Origin: an uncultured Bacteroidota bacterium
Lineage (GTDB): Bacteria > Bacteroidota > Bacteroidia > NS11-12g > UBA955
Direction of reading: 5' to 3'
Assembly (NCBI GenBank): GCA_937867025.1
Contig: CALMKH010000215.1
Coordinates: 1-43,475, forward strand
DNA length: 43,475 nt
Within the stretch, counting starts at the first letter, position 1, and every line of letters starts with the position of its first letter. Under the pieces are notes generated by a model that was not told the DNA's origin, ran no database searches, and saw only the letters and a program-made list of their open reading frames with translations. Shown in pieces: positions 1 through 8,460 of this stretch. The position numbers were made by a program, and so were the translations under genes.

Positions 1-1087
1 GCGTAATGTCGTCCCTGTCGGTCCACGAAAAATCGATGTCGAAATCCGGGGCATTCGTGCGGTTCTCATTGATGAACCTTTCAAAGTAAAGATCGAGCTC
101 TATGGGGTCCACATCCGTTATGCGCAGCAGGTAGGCTATAATGCTGTTGGCCCCGCTTCCCCTGCCTACATAATAATAATTTTTTTCCCTCGCATACCGG
201 ACAATATCCCAGTTGATCAGGAAATAAGAAGCAAACTGCATTTTTTCTATGACCGCCAGTTCTTTTTCAACTCTTGCCTTTACTTCGTCCGAAAGATCAG
301 GATAACGATATTGAAGGTTTTTTTCACATTCCTGCTTCAGGAATTCCATATCGTTTTCGCCTTCAGGCCTGAAATGTTTTTTGTTCTTGTTCGTCAGCTT
401 ACCGTATGTAAAATCAATGGAGCAGTTCTTCAACAGGCGCTCTGTGTTATCAATAATAAAAGGAAACGCGCGGTATGCCGCATACAATTCATCTTTCGGC
501 AGCATGATTTCAGATCCCAGGGCCTGCTGTTCGCGGCCAAGCTTGCTCAGCAGGGTGTTGGCATCAATGGCCCTCAACAAACGATGGGCATTATAATGCA
601 GCTGCCCGCCAAACGATACCGTATGCAGCGCTACTACTTTCCCTGGTTGATTCCTGGCACGCAGGAAGGGCCATTGCACAAGATCCTTTATATCAATTCC
701 TATGAATTCATGATCTCTCAGTGCCCATCCTTTATATGCAGACTGGGGATACACAATATAAGCGTGATTGAATTCGGGGGCGACAGGATCAAACGGTATT
801 CCCTCGTGAAGATGCCTGGACAAATGCTCGTTCAGCTCCCTGAAACCCTCATTATTCCTGGCAATGCCTACGTACTGCTGCTGAGCGTTGTTACGGAAGT
901 CTATCCCTGCCAGAGCCTTTAAAGATTTTTCTTTTGCAAGCCTTATTGTCTCCAGGCAGGCCGACGTATTATTGATATCGGTTAGCACAAATTCATTGTA
1001 CCCTTTAGACTGCACTTCGTTCAGCAGGCGCTCTACGGAAAATGTGCCGTAGCAAAAACTGTAATAGGTATGACAATTCAGCAGCAT
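1..1087 (-). CDS. DNA polymerase III alpha subunit / DnaE-like (PHP domain + start of polymerase core), partial at window edge
   Basis: Minus-strand reading from ATG at 1087: MLLNCHTYYSFCYGTFSVERLLNEV...YYYVGRGSGANSIIAYLLRITDVDPIELDLYFERFINENRTNAPDFDIDFSWTDRDDI; PHP-like N-terminus and DnaE 'GRGSGANS' / 'PDFDIDF' motifs; runs off the window (no stop, so absent from the ORF track). Confidence 0.88.
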   Translation of the reverse strand, partial: MLLNCHTYYSFCYGTFSVERLLNEVQSKGYNEFVLTDINNTSACLETIRLAKEKSLKALAGIDFRNNAQQQYVGIARNNEGFRELNEHLSRHLHEGIPFDPVAPEFNHAYIVYPQSAYKGWALRDHEFIGIDIKDLVQWPFLRARNQPGKVVALHTVSFGGQLHYNAHRLLRAIDANTLLSKLGREQQALGSEIMLPKDELYAAYRAFPFIIDNTERLLKNCSIDFTYGKLTNKNKKHFRPEGENDMEFLKQECEKNLQYRYPDLSDEVKARVEKELAVIEKMQFASYFLINWDIVRYAREKNYYYVGRGSGANSIIAYLLRITDVDPIELDLYFERFINENRTNAPDFDIDFSWTDRDDIT

Positions 1088-2352
1088 CAGTCTTCTGTTA
1101 ATTCAGGGGTTGTGGTTTCATTGTTGGCTGGGATAAGGCCGGTTTTAATGCCTTCCTTTGATCTTGCCGATCTGGTCAAACCGTTGAATGCATTAAAATC
1201 ATGCATTTCAAAATCTCTTCCTACCGCCCGGCTGATAGCATCCTGCCCATATCTTTTTCTTATCCTGTCCATCGCCTCGTACAACTGTATCTGCTCGGCA
1301 GTTTCTTCAAAGAGATTGTATTGATGTCCGCCCTGGACAAGATGGCTGAACTTAATGCCTACAAGACGTATAAGCATCCTTTTCTGGTAAAGCCTGTCGA
1401 ACAGGTGCTGCACTTTTTCGATCAGCACATGATCGAGCGAAGTATATGGGATGCGGGCCTGCATGGTATAGGTGTTAAAATCGGAATAGCGGATTTTCAC
1501 CGTAACGCATGATGTGAGTTTGTTTTCGCTCCGCATCTGGAACGCGAGCTTTTCGGTCATGCCCGTCAGAATGCCTTTCAGCCCTTTGACGTCTATGGTG
1601 TCTTTTTCAAATGTGCGTTCCGTGGACATGGACTTCCGTTCGGAATACGGAATGACGGGTGAATTATCAATCCCATTGGCTTTTCTCCAGATCAGGCTGC
1701 CGTTTTCTCCCAGCACCTGTTGCATCAGCTCACGGGGCATTTCCTGGAGGGTTTTTATCCATATGATACCCATGTCGCGCAGCAAGGTGTAAGTTTTATC
1801 GCCCACCATCGGAATTTTCCTGATGGATAAAGGCGCCAGGAATTCCTTTTCCGCTCCTGTCTCAATCTGTCTCTGACCGTTCGGTTTGGCCTCGCCCGTT
1901 CCTACTTTTGATACTGTTTTATTGGCAGACAGGGCAAATGATATAGGCAGGTTTGTTTCCTTAATGATCTTTTGCCTGAGATCGGTAGCCAGCTTATAAC
2001 AACCGAAAAAACGATCCATGCCTGTCAGGTCAATATAAAATTCATCAATAGAGGTTTTTTCATACAGCGGAACTTTTTCACTTATAATCTCCGTGACCAT
2101 GTCCGAATATTTGCTGTATTCCCCCGTATCGCCTCTGACAATAATCGCTTCGGGGCATAATTGCCTGGCCATTTTCATGGGCATGGCAGAATGGATGCCG
2201 AATTCACGGGCTTCATAGCTGCACGAGGCTACCACTCCCCTGTCGCTTGTGCCCCCTACAAGAACCGGCCTGCCTTTCAAATCAGGCCGCTTTAATCGTT
2301 CCACGGAAACAAAAAATGAATCCAAGTCAATATGTACAACCTGCCTGTCCAT
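1087..2352 (-). CDS. dinB: Y-family DNA polymerase IV (DinB-like)
   Basis: MDRQVVHIDLDSFFVSVERLKRPDLKGRPVLVGG...SIDEFYIDLTGMDRFFG; Y-family catalytic motifs present; overlaps the dnaE-like start by 4 nt (ATGA). Confidence 0.92.
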   Translation of the reverse strand: MDRQVVHIDLDSFFVSVERLKRPDLKGRPVLVGGTSDRGVVASCSYEAREFGIHSAMPMKMARQLCPEAIIVRGDTGEYSKYSDMVTEIISEKVPLYEKTSIDEFYIDLTGMDRFFGCYKLATDLRQKIIKETNLPISFALSANKTVSKVGTGEAKPNGQRQIETGAEKEFLAPLSIRKIPMVGDKTYTLLRDMGIIWIKTLQEMPRELMQQVLGENGSLIWRKANGIDNSPVIPYSERKSMSTERTFEKDTIDVKGLKGILTGMTEKLAFQMRSENKLTSCVTVKIRYSDFNTYTMQARIPYTSLDHVLIEKVQHLFDRLYQKRMLIRLVGIKFSHLVQGGHQYNLFEETAEQIQLYEAMDRIRKRYGQDAISRAVGRDFEMHDFNAFNGLTRSARSKEGIKTGLIPANNETTTPELTED

Positions 2353-2473
2353 AAATATATAAGACCTCCTTCATAACTCTTCCGAATACATAAAACGGAT
2401 TATCCTTTTGCTGCATGCTCCAAATGCCGGCTTCCGGATAGAATTACGAAAGAGGTCTGTCAGAAAAAACCGC

Positions 2474-2504
2474 TTGCAATTTACTAAAATTTTTAGTAGT
2501 TTTG
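2474..2504 (+). promoter_or_regulatory. Bacteroidota-type promoter (TTG -33-like, N20, TAGTTTTG = TAnnTTTG) of the S24/XRE regulator
   Basis: TTG 2474-2476 and TAGTTTTG 2497-2504, 20 nt apart, 16 nt before the ATG at 2521. Confidence 0.6.
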
Positions 2505-2519
2505 TGCTAAATTTTTTAG
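2482..2519. promoter_or_regulatory. Tandem palindromic operator: CTAAAATTTTTAG (2484-2496) and CTAAATTTTTTAG (2507-2519)
   Basis: Two 13-nt near-identical palindromes, 23 nt centre to centre; the first extends to a 17-nt perfect palindrome TACTAAAATTTTTAGTA (2482-2498). They flank or overlap the -7 element and abut the start codon. Confidence 0.65.
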
Positions 2520-2520
2520 C

Positions 2521-3279
2521 ATGAGTTTAATTTCAATGAATATCAAGCATTTGCGTCAACTTAGAGGTTGGTCGCAATTGCAATTGGCAGATGAATTGAA
2601 CATCAGCAGGGCAAGAATAGGCTCTTATGAAGAGGAACGGTGCGAGCCCTCCATCGATATCCTGGTGAAAATTTCCGCCCTGTTTCACATCGCTGTTGAT
2701 GCGCTTGTTAAATGCGATCTCAGGAAATTCAACCTGGAAAATATGATCAAAGTAGGCGAAAACCGTCTTTTATTTCCCATCATGGTGGACAAGGGAAATA
2801 ACGATCAGGTAGAAGTAGTGACGGTGAAAGCCTCTGCCGGCTACCTGAACGGTTATGCAGATCCGGAATATATACAGAGCCTTCCCCTTATGAATCTCCC
2901 CTTCAGGGTAACCGGCAAACACAGGGCCTTTCCCATTAAAGGGGATTCTATGCCTCCGCTCAGAAACGGTTGCTTTGTCATAGGAAAATATATTGAATCG
3001 ATACGCGACATCAGGGACGGAACTACCTATGTCCTGATCACCAGGGACGAAGGTGTGGTCTATAAACGTGTTTACCGGAAAGAAAATGCCCTGGAGCTGC
3101 ATTCGGATAACCGCGATTATCAGCCTTACACCGTGAAGAACTCCGATATACTTGAATTATGGGAATTTGTCTGTACCCTTAACATATCCGACACGAAAGA
3201 AGAAGAACTTAACCTTGGCAGTATTATGGATATGCTGCGAAGCATGAGGGTGGAAATAGAAAGCATCCGGAGCAGGTAG
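2521..3279 (+). CDS. LexA-like XRE-family regulator with S24 peptidase domain
   Basis: HTH (MNIKHLRQLRGWSQLQLADELNISRARIGSYEEERCEPSIDILVKIS) plus S24: possible AG cleavage site (ASAGYLNGY), GDSM serine, VVYKRVY lysine. Confidence 0.88.
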   Translation: MSLISMNIKHLRQLRGWSQLQLADELNISRARIGSYEEERCEPSIDILVKISALFHIAVDALVKCDLRKFNLENMIKVGENRLLFPIMVDKGNNDQVEVVTVKASAGYLNGYADPEYIQSLPLMNLPFRVTGKHRAFPIKGDSMPPLRNGCFVIGKYIESIRDIRDGTTYVLITRDEGVVYKRVYRKENALELHSDNRDYQPYTVKNSDILELWEFVCTLNISDTKEEELNLGSIMDMLRSMRVEIESIRSR

Positions 3280-3282
3280 CGC

Positions 3283-3663
3283 TCAGACGCGTTCCGGCTG
3301 TGTTTTAGGTATGGATACCATATAGCTATGCCAGTCACCCGTATGCATTACGATAGCGCAATCCCCGTCATTGGTCCAGATGTTACTATCCAGCCCCCAG
3401 TAAAAACAATGTTCGGTGTGATTGTCTTTTGTTCGGGAACACCGGGCGCCTTTCCTGGTATGAAGAATTATTGTATCTCCCTTCTTAACCTTCAGATCCG
3501 GGAACCAGAAAGGATGCCTCACTTTATTCGAAATCAGTCCCGGCGCTTTGTAGGTGCTGTCCAAAATCAGGTATTTACCTATATCGGTGTCCTGCATCAC
3601 ATCGATAATGATCCTCTCTGCCTTATGTCCATAATCCATAATGGACCTAATCCTTAGTTTCAT
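3283..3663 (-). CDS. Small hypothetical protein, possibly lamin-tail-domain-like
   Basis: 126 aa, no signal peptide; 'FPDLKVKKGDTIILHTRKG...HCFYWGLDSNIWTNDGDCAIVMHTGDWHSYMV' resembles the LTD pattern (pG..v.v.tg...vWnN.GD.a.L.d..G). Confidence 0.5.
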   Translation of the reverse strand: MKLRIRSIMDYGHKAERIIIDVMQDTDIGKYLILDSTYKAPGLISNKVRHPFWFPDLKVKKGDTIILHTRKGARCSRTKDNHTEHCFYWGLDSNIWTNDGDCAIVMHTGDWHSYMVSIPKTQPERV

Positions 3664-3830
3664 AGCGTTTTGTTTTTAATGGTTGAAACCCCTAGCGAAT
3701 ATACTATTATTTTATAAAACAAGCAACATTTCGAAATACTTTTTCGGCGTATAAATGCAGGAATTTCAGGTTGGAAAAGGCAAATATTTCATAAACAATA
3801 CTATGCCTTAAAATTAAAGTTTTTAAACGC

Positions 3831-4517
3831 TTATTTTATCCACTTGTTTCTATGCGCAAGCGATATGACCTGGGCTTTGGAATTCACGTGAAGTTTATTG
3901 TAGATATTGGCAATATGCTTGCGGACTGTGAGCGTACTTATGCATATGATCTCCGCTATTCTTTTGGCATCATACCCGTTTACCATATTCACAAGCACCT
4001 CTCTTTCCCTTTCGGTCAGAAGGGTTTCGATAATAGACGGATTAAGCTCTTCGGGTGAAGACTGGGGCTTGCTCAGGAGCTGCAGCGTTTTACGTGCAAT
4101 AGCAGGACTCAGGGGCGACCCGCCGTATTCCAGAACCTCGTTTATAGCCTCGTTCAGACTGTAATAATCTTCATGTTTCAGCAAATAGCCACTTGCGCCT
4201 GCCTTAATGGCCTCAAAAATATTATCCTCGTCTTCGAATACCGTCAACACGATGTAATGAATGGTCTGACTGTGGGCTTTTGCCAGTTTGATGGTTTCAA
4301 TACCGTTCAGGCCCGGCATCTGGATGTCCATAAACACTACAGATGGATAATTATTTCCCGGCAAGCCTTTCAGTTTTTCGAGGTATTCACGGCCTGAAGA
4401 AGCCACCAGGGATAAATCAAGATGCGGAAACTGGCTTACCTTCTGCACAAAACTTCCCTGGTTAACCCTGTTGTCTTCCACTAAGCCTATCCTGATATGT
4501 TCTCCCTTCGATTCCAC
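3831..4517 (-). CDS. NarL/FixJ-family response regulator (REC + LuxR HTH)
   Basis: IGLVEDN...VVFMDIQMPGLNGIE...LTEREREVLVNMVNGYDAKRIAEIICISTLTVRKHIANIYNKLHV. Confidence 0.93.
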   Translation of the reverse strand: MESKGEHIRIGLVEDNRVNQGSFVQKVSQFPHLDLSLVASSGREYLEKLKGLPGNNYPSVVFMDIQMPGLNGIETIKLAKAHSQTIHYIVLTVFEDEDNIFEAIKAGASGYLLKHEDYYSLNEAINEVLEYGGSPLSPAIARKTLQLLSKPQSSPEELNPSIIETLLTEREREVLVNMVNGYDAKRIAEIICISTLTVRKHIANIYNKLHVNSKAQVISLAHRNKWIK

Positions 4518-4555
4518 GGTTTAAAATAAGAATGCTTTCCGGTTTTAAAAAATAC

Positions 4556-6487
4556 CTAATTTATAGTAGCCTCATCCCTCAATATCACCTTTGTTCCATG
4601 CGGATCCGCTTTTTCCAGTGCGAGGCTCCATCCGCATTCCAAAGCTCGCTGTTTCATGTTCCGGAGACCGTCGCCGGCGTTAAAACTGTCATCATTAAAT
4701 CCCACACCATTGTCTTCCACTTCTATTCTCCATTCCTTTCCGGATATGAAGCGCACTGTAAGATCCTTACACCTGCTGTGCTTCAGCGCATTGTTAACAG
4801 ATTCCTTCAAAAGCAAAAACAAATGCAGTATTTTATTCGGCGACAATTCCACATCATTCTCTATATGTTCATACACATGATGGCGCACCCCCGGATAATT
4901 CACCAGTAATTTCTGCAGCCAGAGCTTGAAGCGGTCGCCAAGATTGGTAAGCCTCAGCCTGTCGTTCTTTAACACCCATATCGTATCGTTCAGGTGGTTG
5001 ACCATGCCGCTGGCATTACGGTCCAGATTCGAGATCAGTTCATCCCTGTTTAAAATCCCTTCTTTCAGGTATTTTACATTTGAGCTGATGGCGGCGGCAT
5101 GAGCTCCCAGGTTGTCATGAAGATCGGCGGCTATGCGTTTCCTTTCTTTTTCCCCTGCCGTGATGATGGCCTCTTCCGATAATTGCCTCTGCTCATTCAG
5201 CATGGTTTCCAGTTTGCGCCTCTGGAGATGCTGGTAATTTTTATAAATGACAACAAACAGTATAATGCTAAGAATTAACAACAGAATGGATCCGATAAGG
5301 ATGAACCTGCTTTTTGACAGTTCATACCGTTGCTGCATAATGGTGTTCTGGTGTTTTTGGTACTCGTATTTTCCTTCAAGTTCCGCTATGGCCCGTTCTG
5401 AATTGTTATGATTGATGGTGTCTTTGAGTCCCAGGATCCTTTCGAGTGTGCGCGCAAGTTTTCCATCCTGGCCACTTGCCCGATAATTCTCTGCGAGTGC
5501 GGAATATAAATACATCAGTTTCTGAAACTGTTTTCCTTTTGTGGCGATGTCTATGGCTCTTTGCGCTATCTGGACGCCCTTTGAATATTCTCCCACGGAT
5601 GCATAGAAATATGAGAGCTGACCCATATCCGAAAGTACATAGTACGGATCGGCCAGCGTTTCTCTTACTTTTAATGCCTCTTCAAGATCCTTTTCAGCGG
5701 CAGCTTTATTTTTCTTTTTAAGGTATATATCAGCGCGTATGTTCAGCGCGTTGGCCTGCAGTGTGAGGCTTTCTCCGCGCCTTGCGTATTCGAGCCCCTT
5801 GTTGACAGTGGCAAATGCAAGGTCGATCTTGTTAATATTGTTATAACATGAAGCCAGATTACTGAACAAGCTGGGATGCTTTATGAAATACTCCTCATTC
5901 CTTGTATATCCGACCCCCTTTTCCAACCATTTGATAGCCTCGTCAAATTTTTCAATTTCCATATTTGCCCAGCCAAGCAGCACATATGACTGAATAACCA
6001 TGTTGGTATCCTTTTCCTTCTCCGCCTCCTCCAGGAGCCTGAAGGAAATCTCTATCGCTTCGCCGCTTTTATTGCTGCGTATCAGCGACCTGCATTTCTG
6101 CACCTGTATCTGGTTGGTTATTGGTCCTTTTGGCTTGCCCCAGCTGTCGAACAAACTGTCCGCCAATATAATCGCTTCATCAAACCTGCCTATTCTGCCG
6201 AGATAATTGACATAAAGCGTTTTTAGTCTGAAAAAAAATTCACGGTCGCTTTTCCCCTTCAATATCTGGTCTCCAATCCGGAGATATCGCAGCTGGGTAT
6301 CGGTTGACAGGGAATAATTCCTTTCGCAAATAGCGAGTATCAGATCTTTCTTAGTCTCAATATCTTTTGTCTGTTCGAATTGTTTTTTCAACCGGTTCAA
6401 AACAGGGGTTTGCGCCTTTGCATATCCCGCAGTCCATAAGCAGAACAGGAAGACAGATAACGCCCTTATGTTTTTTTTGGATAACAT
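4556..6487 (-). CDS. TPR-containing sensor histidine kinase (HisKA_3/HATPase_c)
   Basis: Periplasmic TPR-like repeats, one TM (FILIGSILLLILSIILFVVIY), 'ERKRIAADLHDNLGAHAAAISSNVKYL', 'VEDNGVGF'. The listed start at 6526 is TTG; ATG at 6487 (MLSKKNIRALSVFLF) gives a signal-peptide-like N-terminus. Confidence 0.92.
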   Translation of the reverse strand: MLSKKNIRALSVFLFCLWTAGYAKAQTPVLNRLKKQFEQTKDIETKKDLILAICERNYSLSTDTQLRYLRIGDQILKGKSDREFFFRLKTLYVNYLGRIGRFDEAIILADSLFDSWGKPKGPITNQIQVQKCRSLIRSNKSGEAIEISFRLLEEAEKEKDTNMVIQSYVLLGWANMEIEKFDEAIKWLEKGVGYTRNEEYFIKHPSLFSNLASCYNNINKIDLAFATVNKGLEYARRGESLTLQANALNIRADIYLKKKNKAAAEKDLEEALKVRETLADPYYVLSDMGQLSYFYASVGEYSKGVQIAQRAIDIATKGKQFQKLMYLYSALAENYRASGQDGKLARTLERILGLKDTINHNNSERAIAELEGKYEYQKHQNTIMQQRYELSKSRFILIGSILLLILSIILFVVIYKNYQHLQRRKLETMLNEQRQLSEEAIITAGEKERKRIAADLHDNLGAHAAAISSNVKYLKEGILNRDELISNLDRNASGMVNHLNDTIWVLKNDRLRLTNLGDRFKLWLQKLLVNYPGVRHHVYEHIENDVELSPNKILHLFLLLKESVNNALKHSRCKDLTVRFISGKEWRIEVEDNGVGFNDDSFNAGDGLRNMKQRALECGWSLALEKADPHGTKVILRDEATIN

Positions 6488-6532
6488 TCCAAAGGCAAAA
6501 TAAGTTGAAATCGCCCGATATGGCAAGATTAT

Positions 6533-8410
6533 CTATACAATCAGGACCGGTATTTTTACAGAATGCCTTACAGAGTCAACCGTTGTACCATAGAGAAAAT
6601 CCTTGATGCCCTTGTGTCCGTGCGCCCCCATCACCAAGAGATCGGCCCCGAATTCTTCCACCAATTTGGGAATGGCCTTTTTAGGACTGCCATATCCTAC
6701 TTTTATGTCAACCTTGTAACCTAACCCGCTTAAGTATTCGGTATATTGTTTAAGCGTATTGTAATCGCTTTCCGTTTCAAAATCTGATATTTCCTTGCCG
6801 GCCACCAAGGCTCCGGCGCTTTCCACGACGTGGATCAGCAAATAGTGCGCGTCCGATTTTCCCTGGGACAATGCGTGTTTAATGGCATTGCTGTCCACTT
6901 CCGAAAAATCCAGTGAAATGGCTATTCGTTTGTATTCAGCCACCTGCAGGCTGGGGACCATTTCAAATTTGCCATGTGGGAGCCTGACTTCTTCCCTTGC
7001 CGTTTTTTTCTTTCTTATGGCCGGTAAAAACACAATGTAAACCAGCAGGAAAGCCGCAAACATCACAACTGCCAGCACCAGCCACTTCACTATTTCAGGA
7101 GCTCCGCTGTCGAATAGGTTCCCCACTTCTCCCATTACCAGCTTTATGTTAAGCCCCACAATAATTATGGCACATATCCACGCCAGTATTTTTATCGGTG
7201 TTCTGATACCGAAAACACCCATTTTCTCTTTATCGCTTACAAAATGAATAAGTGGGATAATGGCAAACCCCAACTGCATGCTCAGAATTACCTGGCTGAA
7301 GATCAATAGTTTTCCGGTCCCTTCCTCCCCCATAATCTGTATGGTGATCAATGCGGGAATAATGGCAATCAGCCTGGTGAGGATTCTTCTTATCCAGGGT
7401 TGTATCCTTAAGTTTAAATACCCTTCCATAACGATCTGGCCCGCCAAAGTGCCTGTTATGGTTGAACTTTGCCCGGCTGCTATCAGCGCTACCGCAAACA
7501 AGAGCGGCGCCATTGTCGACCCTAGCATGGGTGCCAGAAGCTTATGCGCATCCTGTATCTGCGCCACTTCGTAAATGCCGTTCTTGAAAAATACGGTTGC
7601 CGCAAGTATCAGTATGGCTGCATTGACAAAAAAAGCGAGATTAAGAGCTATTGCCGAATCGATAATATTAAATTTAATGGCCTTCTTTTTTGCTTCAGGC
7701 GTCCGTTCAAATTTCCTTGTCTGCACCAATGAGGAATGAAGGTACAGATTGTGGGGCATAACCGTTGCCCCGATAATGCCTATAGCAATATAAAGCGCCG
7801 AATCGCTTGGTATGGAAGGGATAAGCCCGGAAAGCATTTCGACCGGGTCGGGTTTTGCAATAAATATTTCTACGAGGAAAGAAACGCCGATGATAAACAC
7901 CAGGGAGATGATAAACGCTTCCATTTTACGGATTCCCTTATTCAGAAGAAAAAGAAGTAGAAATGTATCCAGAACGGTTATCAATACCCCCTGCGTCAGG
8001 GACATGCCGAAAAGCAGCTGAAGGCCTATGGCCATTCCCAGGACTTCGGCAAGATCACATGCAGCTATGGCTATTTCTGCAAGTATGTACAAGCTGATGT
8101 TTACAATCCTCGGATAATTTTCCCTTGAAGCCTGAGCAAGGTCGAGGCCCCTTACCAGGCCTAATCTTGCACTCAGGCTCTGGAGCAACAGAGCTATGAG
8201 GTTGGACATTAACAGCACCCACAACAGCGAATATCCGAACTGGCTTCCTCCTGCCAGGTCGGTGGCCCAGTTGCCGGGATCCATATAGCCCACGCTTACC
8301 AGGTAAGCAGGACCGAGATATGCCAGAAATTTCCTGCTCTTCCGCTTGGTGGTGTCGACGGAAGCGTTAACTTCCTGCAACGATGGTGTGTGTTTGCCCT
8401 GAAATGCCAT
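6533..8410 (-). CDS. Nramp-family divalent metal transporter fused to C-terminal universal stress protein (UspA) domain
   Basis: GPAYLVSVGYMDPGNWATDLAGGSQFGYSLLW (DPGN), GATVMPHNLYLHS (MPH); C-terminal ~140 aa 'YKRIAISLDFSEVDSNAIKHALSQG...GADLLVMGAHGHKGIKDFLYGTTVDSVRHSVKIPVLIV' is USP. Confidence 0.93.
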   Translation of the reverse strand: MAFQGKHTPSLQEVNASVDTTKRKSRKFLAYLGPAYLVSVGYMDPGNWATDLAGGSQFGYSLLWVLLMSNLIALLLQSLSARLGLVRGLDLAQASRENYPRIVNISLYILAEIAIAACDLAEVLGMAIGLQLLFGMSLTQGVLITVLDTFLLLFLLNKGIRKMEAFIISLVFIIGVSFLVEIFIAKPDPVEMLSGLIPSIPSDSALYIAIGIIGATVMPHNLYLHSSLVQTRKFERTPEAKKKAIKFNIIDSAIALNLAFFVNAAILILAATVFFKNGIYEVAQIQDAHKLLAPMLGSTMAPLLFAVALIAAGQSSTITGTLAGQIVMEGYLNLRIQPWIRRILTRLIAIIPALITIQIMGEEGTGKLLIFSQVILSMQLGFAIIPLIHFVSDKEKMGVFGIRTPIKILAWICAIIIVGLNIKLVMGEVGNLFDSGAPEIVKWLVLAVVMFAAFLLVYIVFLPAIRKKKTAREEVRLPHGKFEMVPSLQVAEYKRIAISLDFSEVDSNAIKHALSQGKSDAHYLLIHVVESAGALVAGKEISDFETESDYNTLKQYTEYLSGLGYKVDIKVGYGSPKKAIPKLVEEFGADLLVMGAHGHKGIKDFLYGTTVDSVRHSVKIPVLIV

Positions 8411-8460
8411 TCCTCTGTCTTATGCTCTTTTCTTTATGACGTTTTCGCCGGAGGGATCTT

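Noticed and set aside
311-922. 203-aa plus-strand ORF
   Set aside because: Antisense to the dnaE-like coding region, which is continuous on the minus strand from 1087 to the window edge.
2298-2310. GTTCCACGGAAAC as parS variant in dinB
   Set aside because: Lacks the central CACGTG; explained by coding of FVSVE.
3883-3892. TTCACGTGAA palindrome with CACGTG core as a fourth parS
   Set aside because: Flanks (GAATT...AAGTT) do not match the TGTTYCACGTGRAACA arms; lies in the LuxR regulator gene; likely chance.
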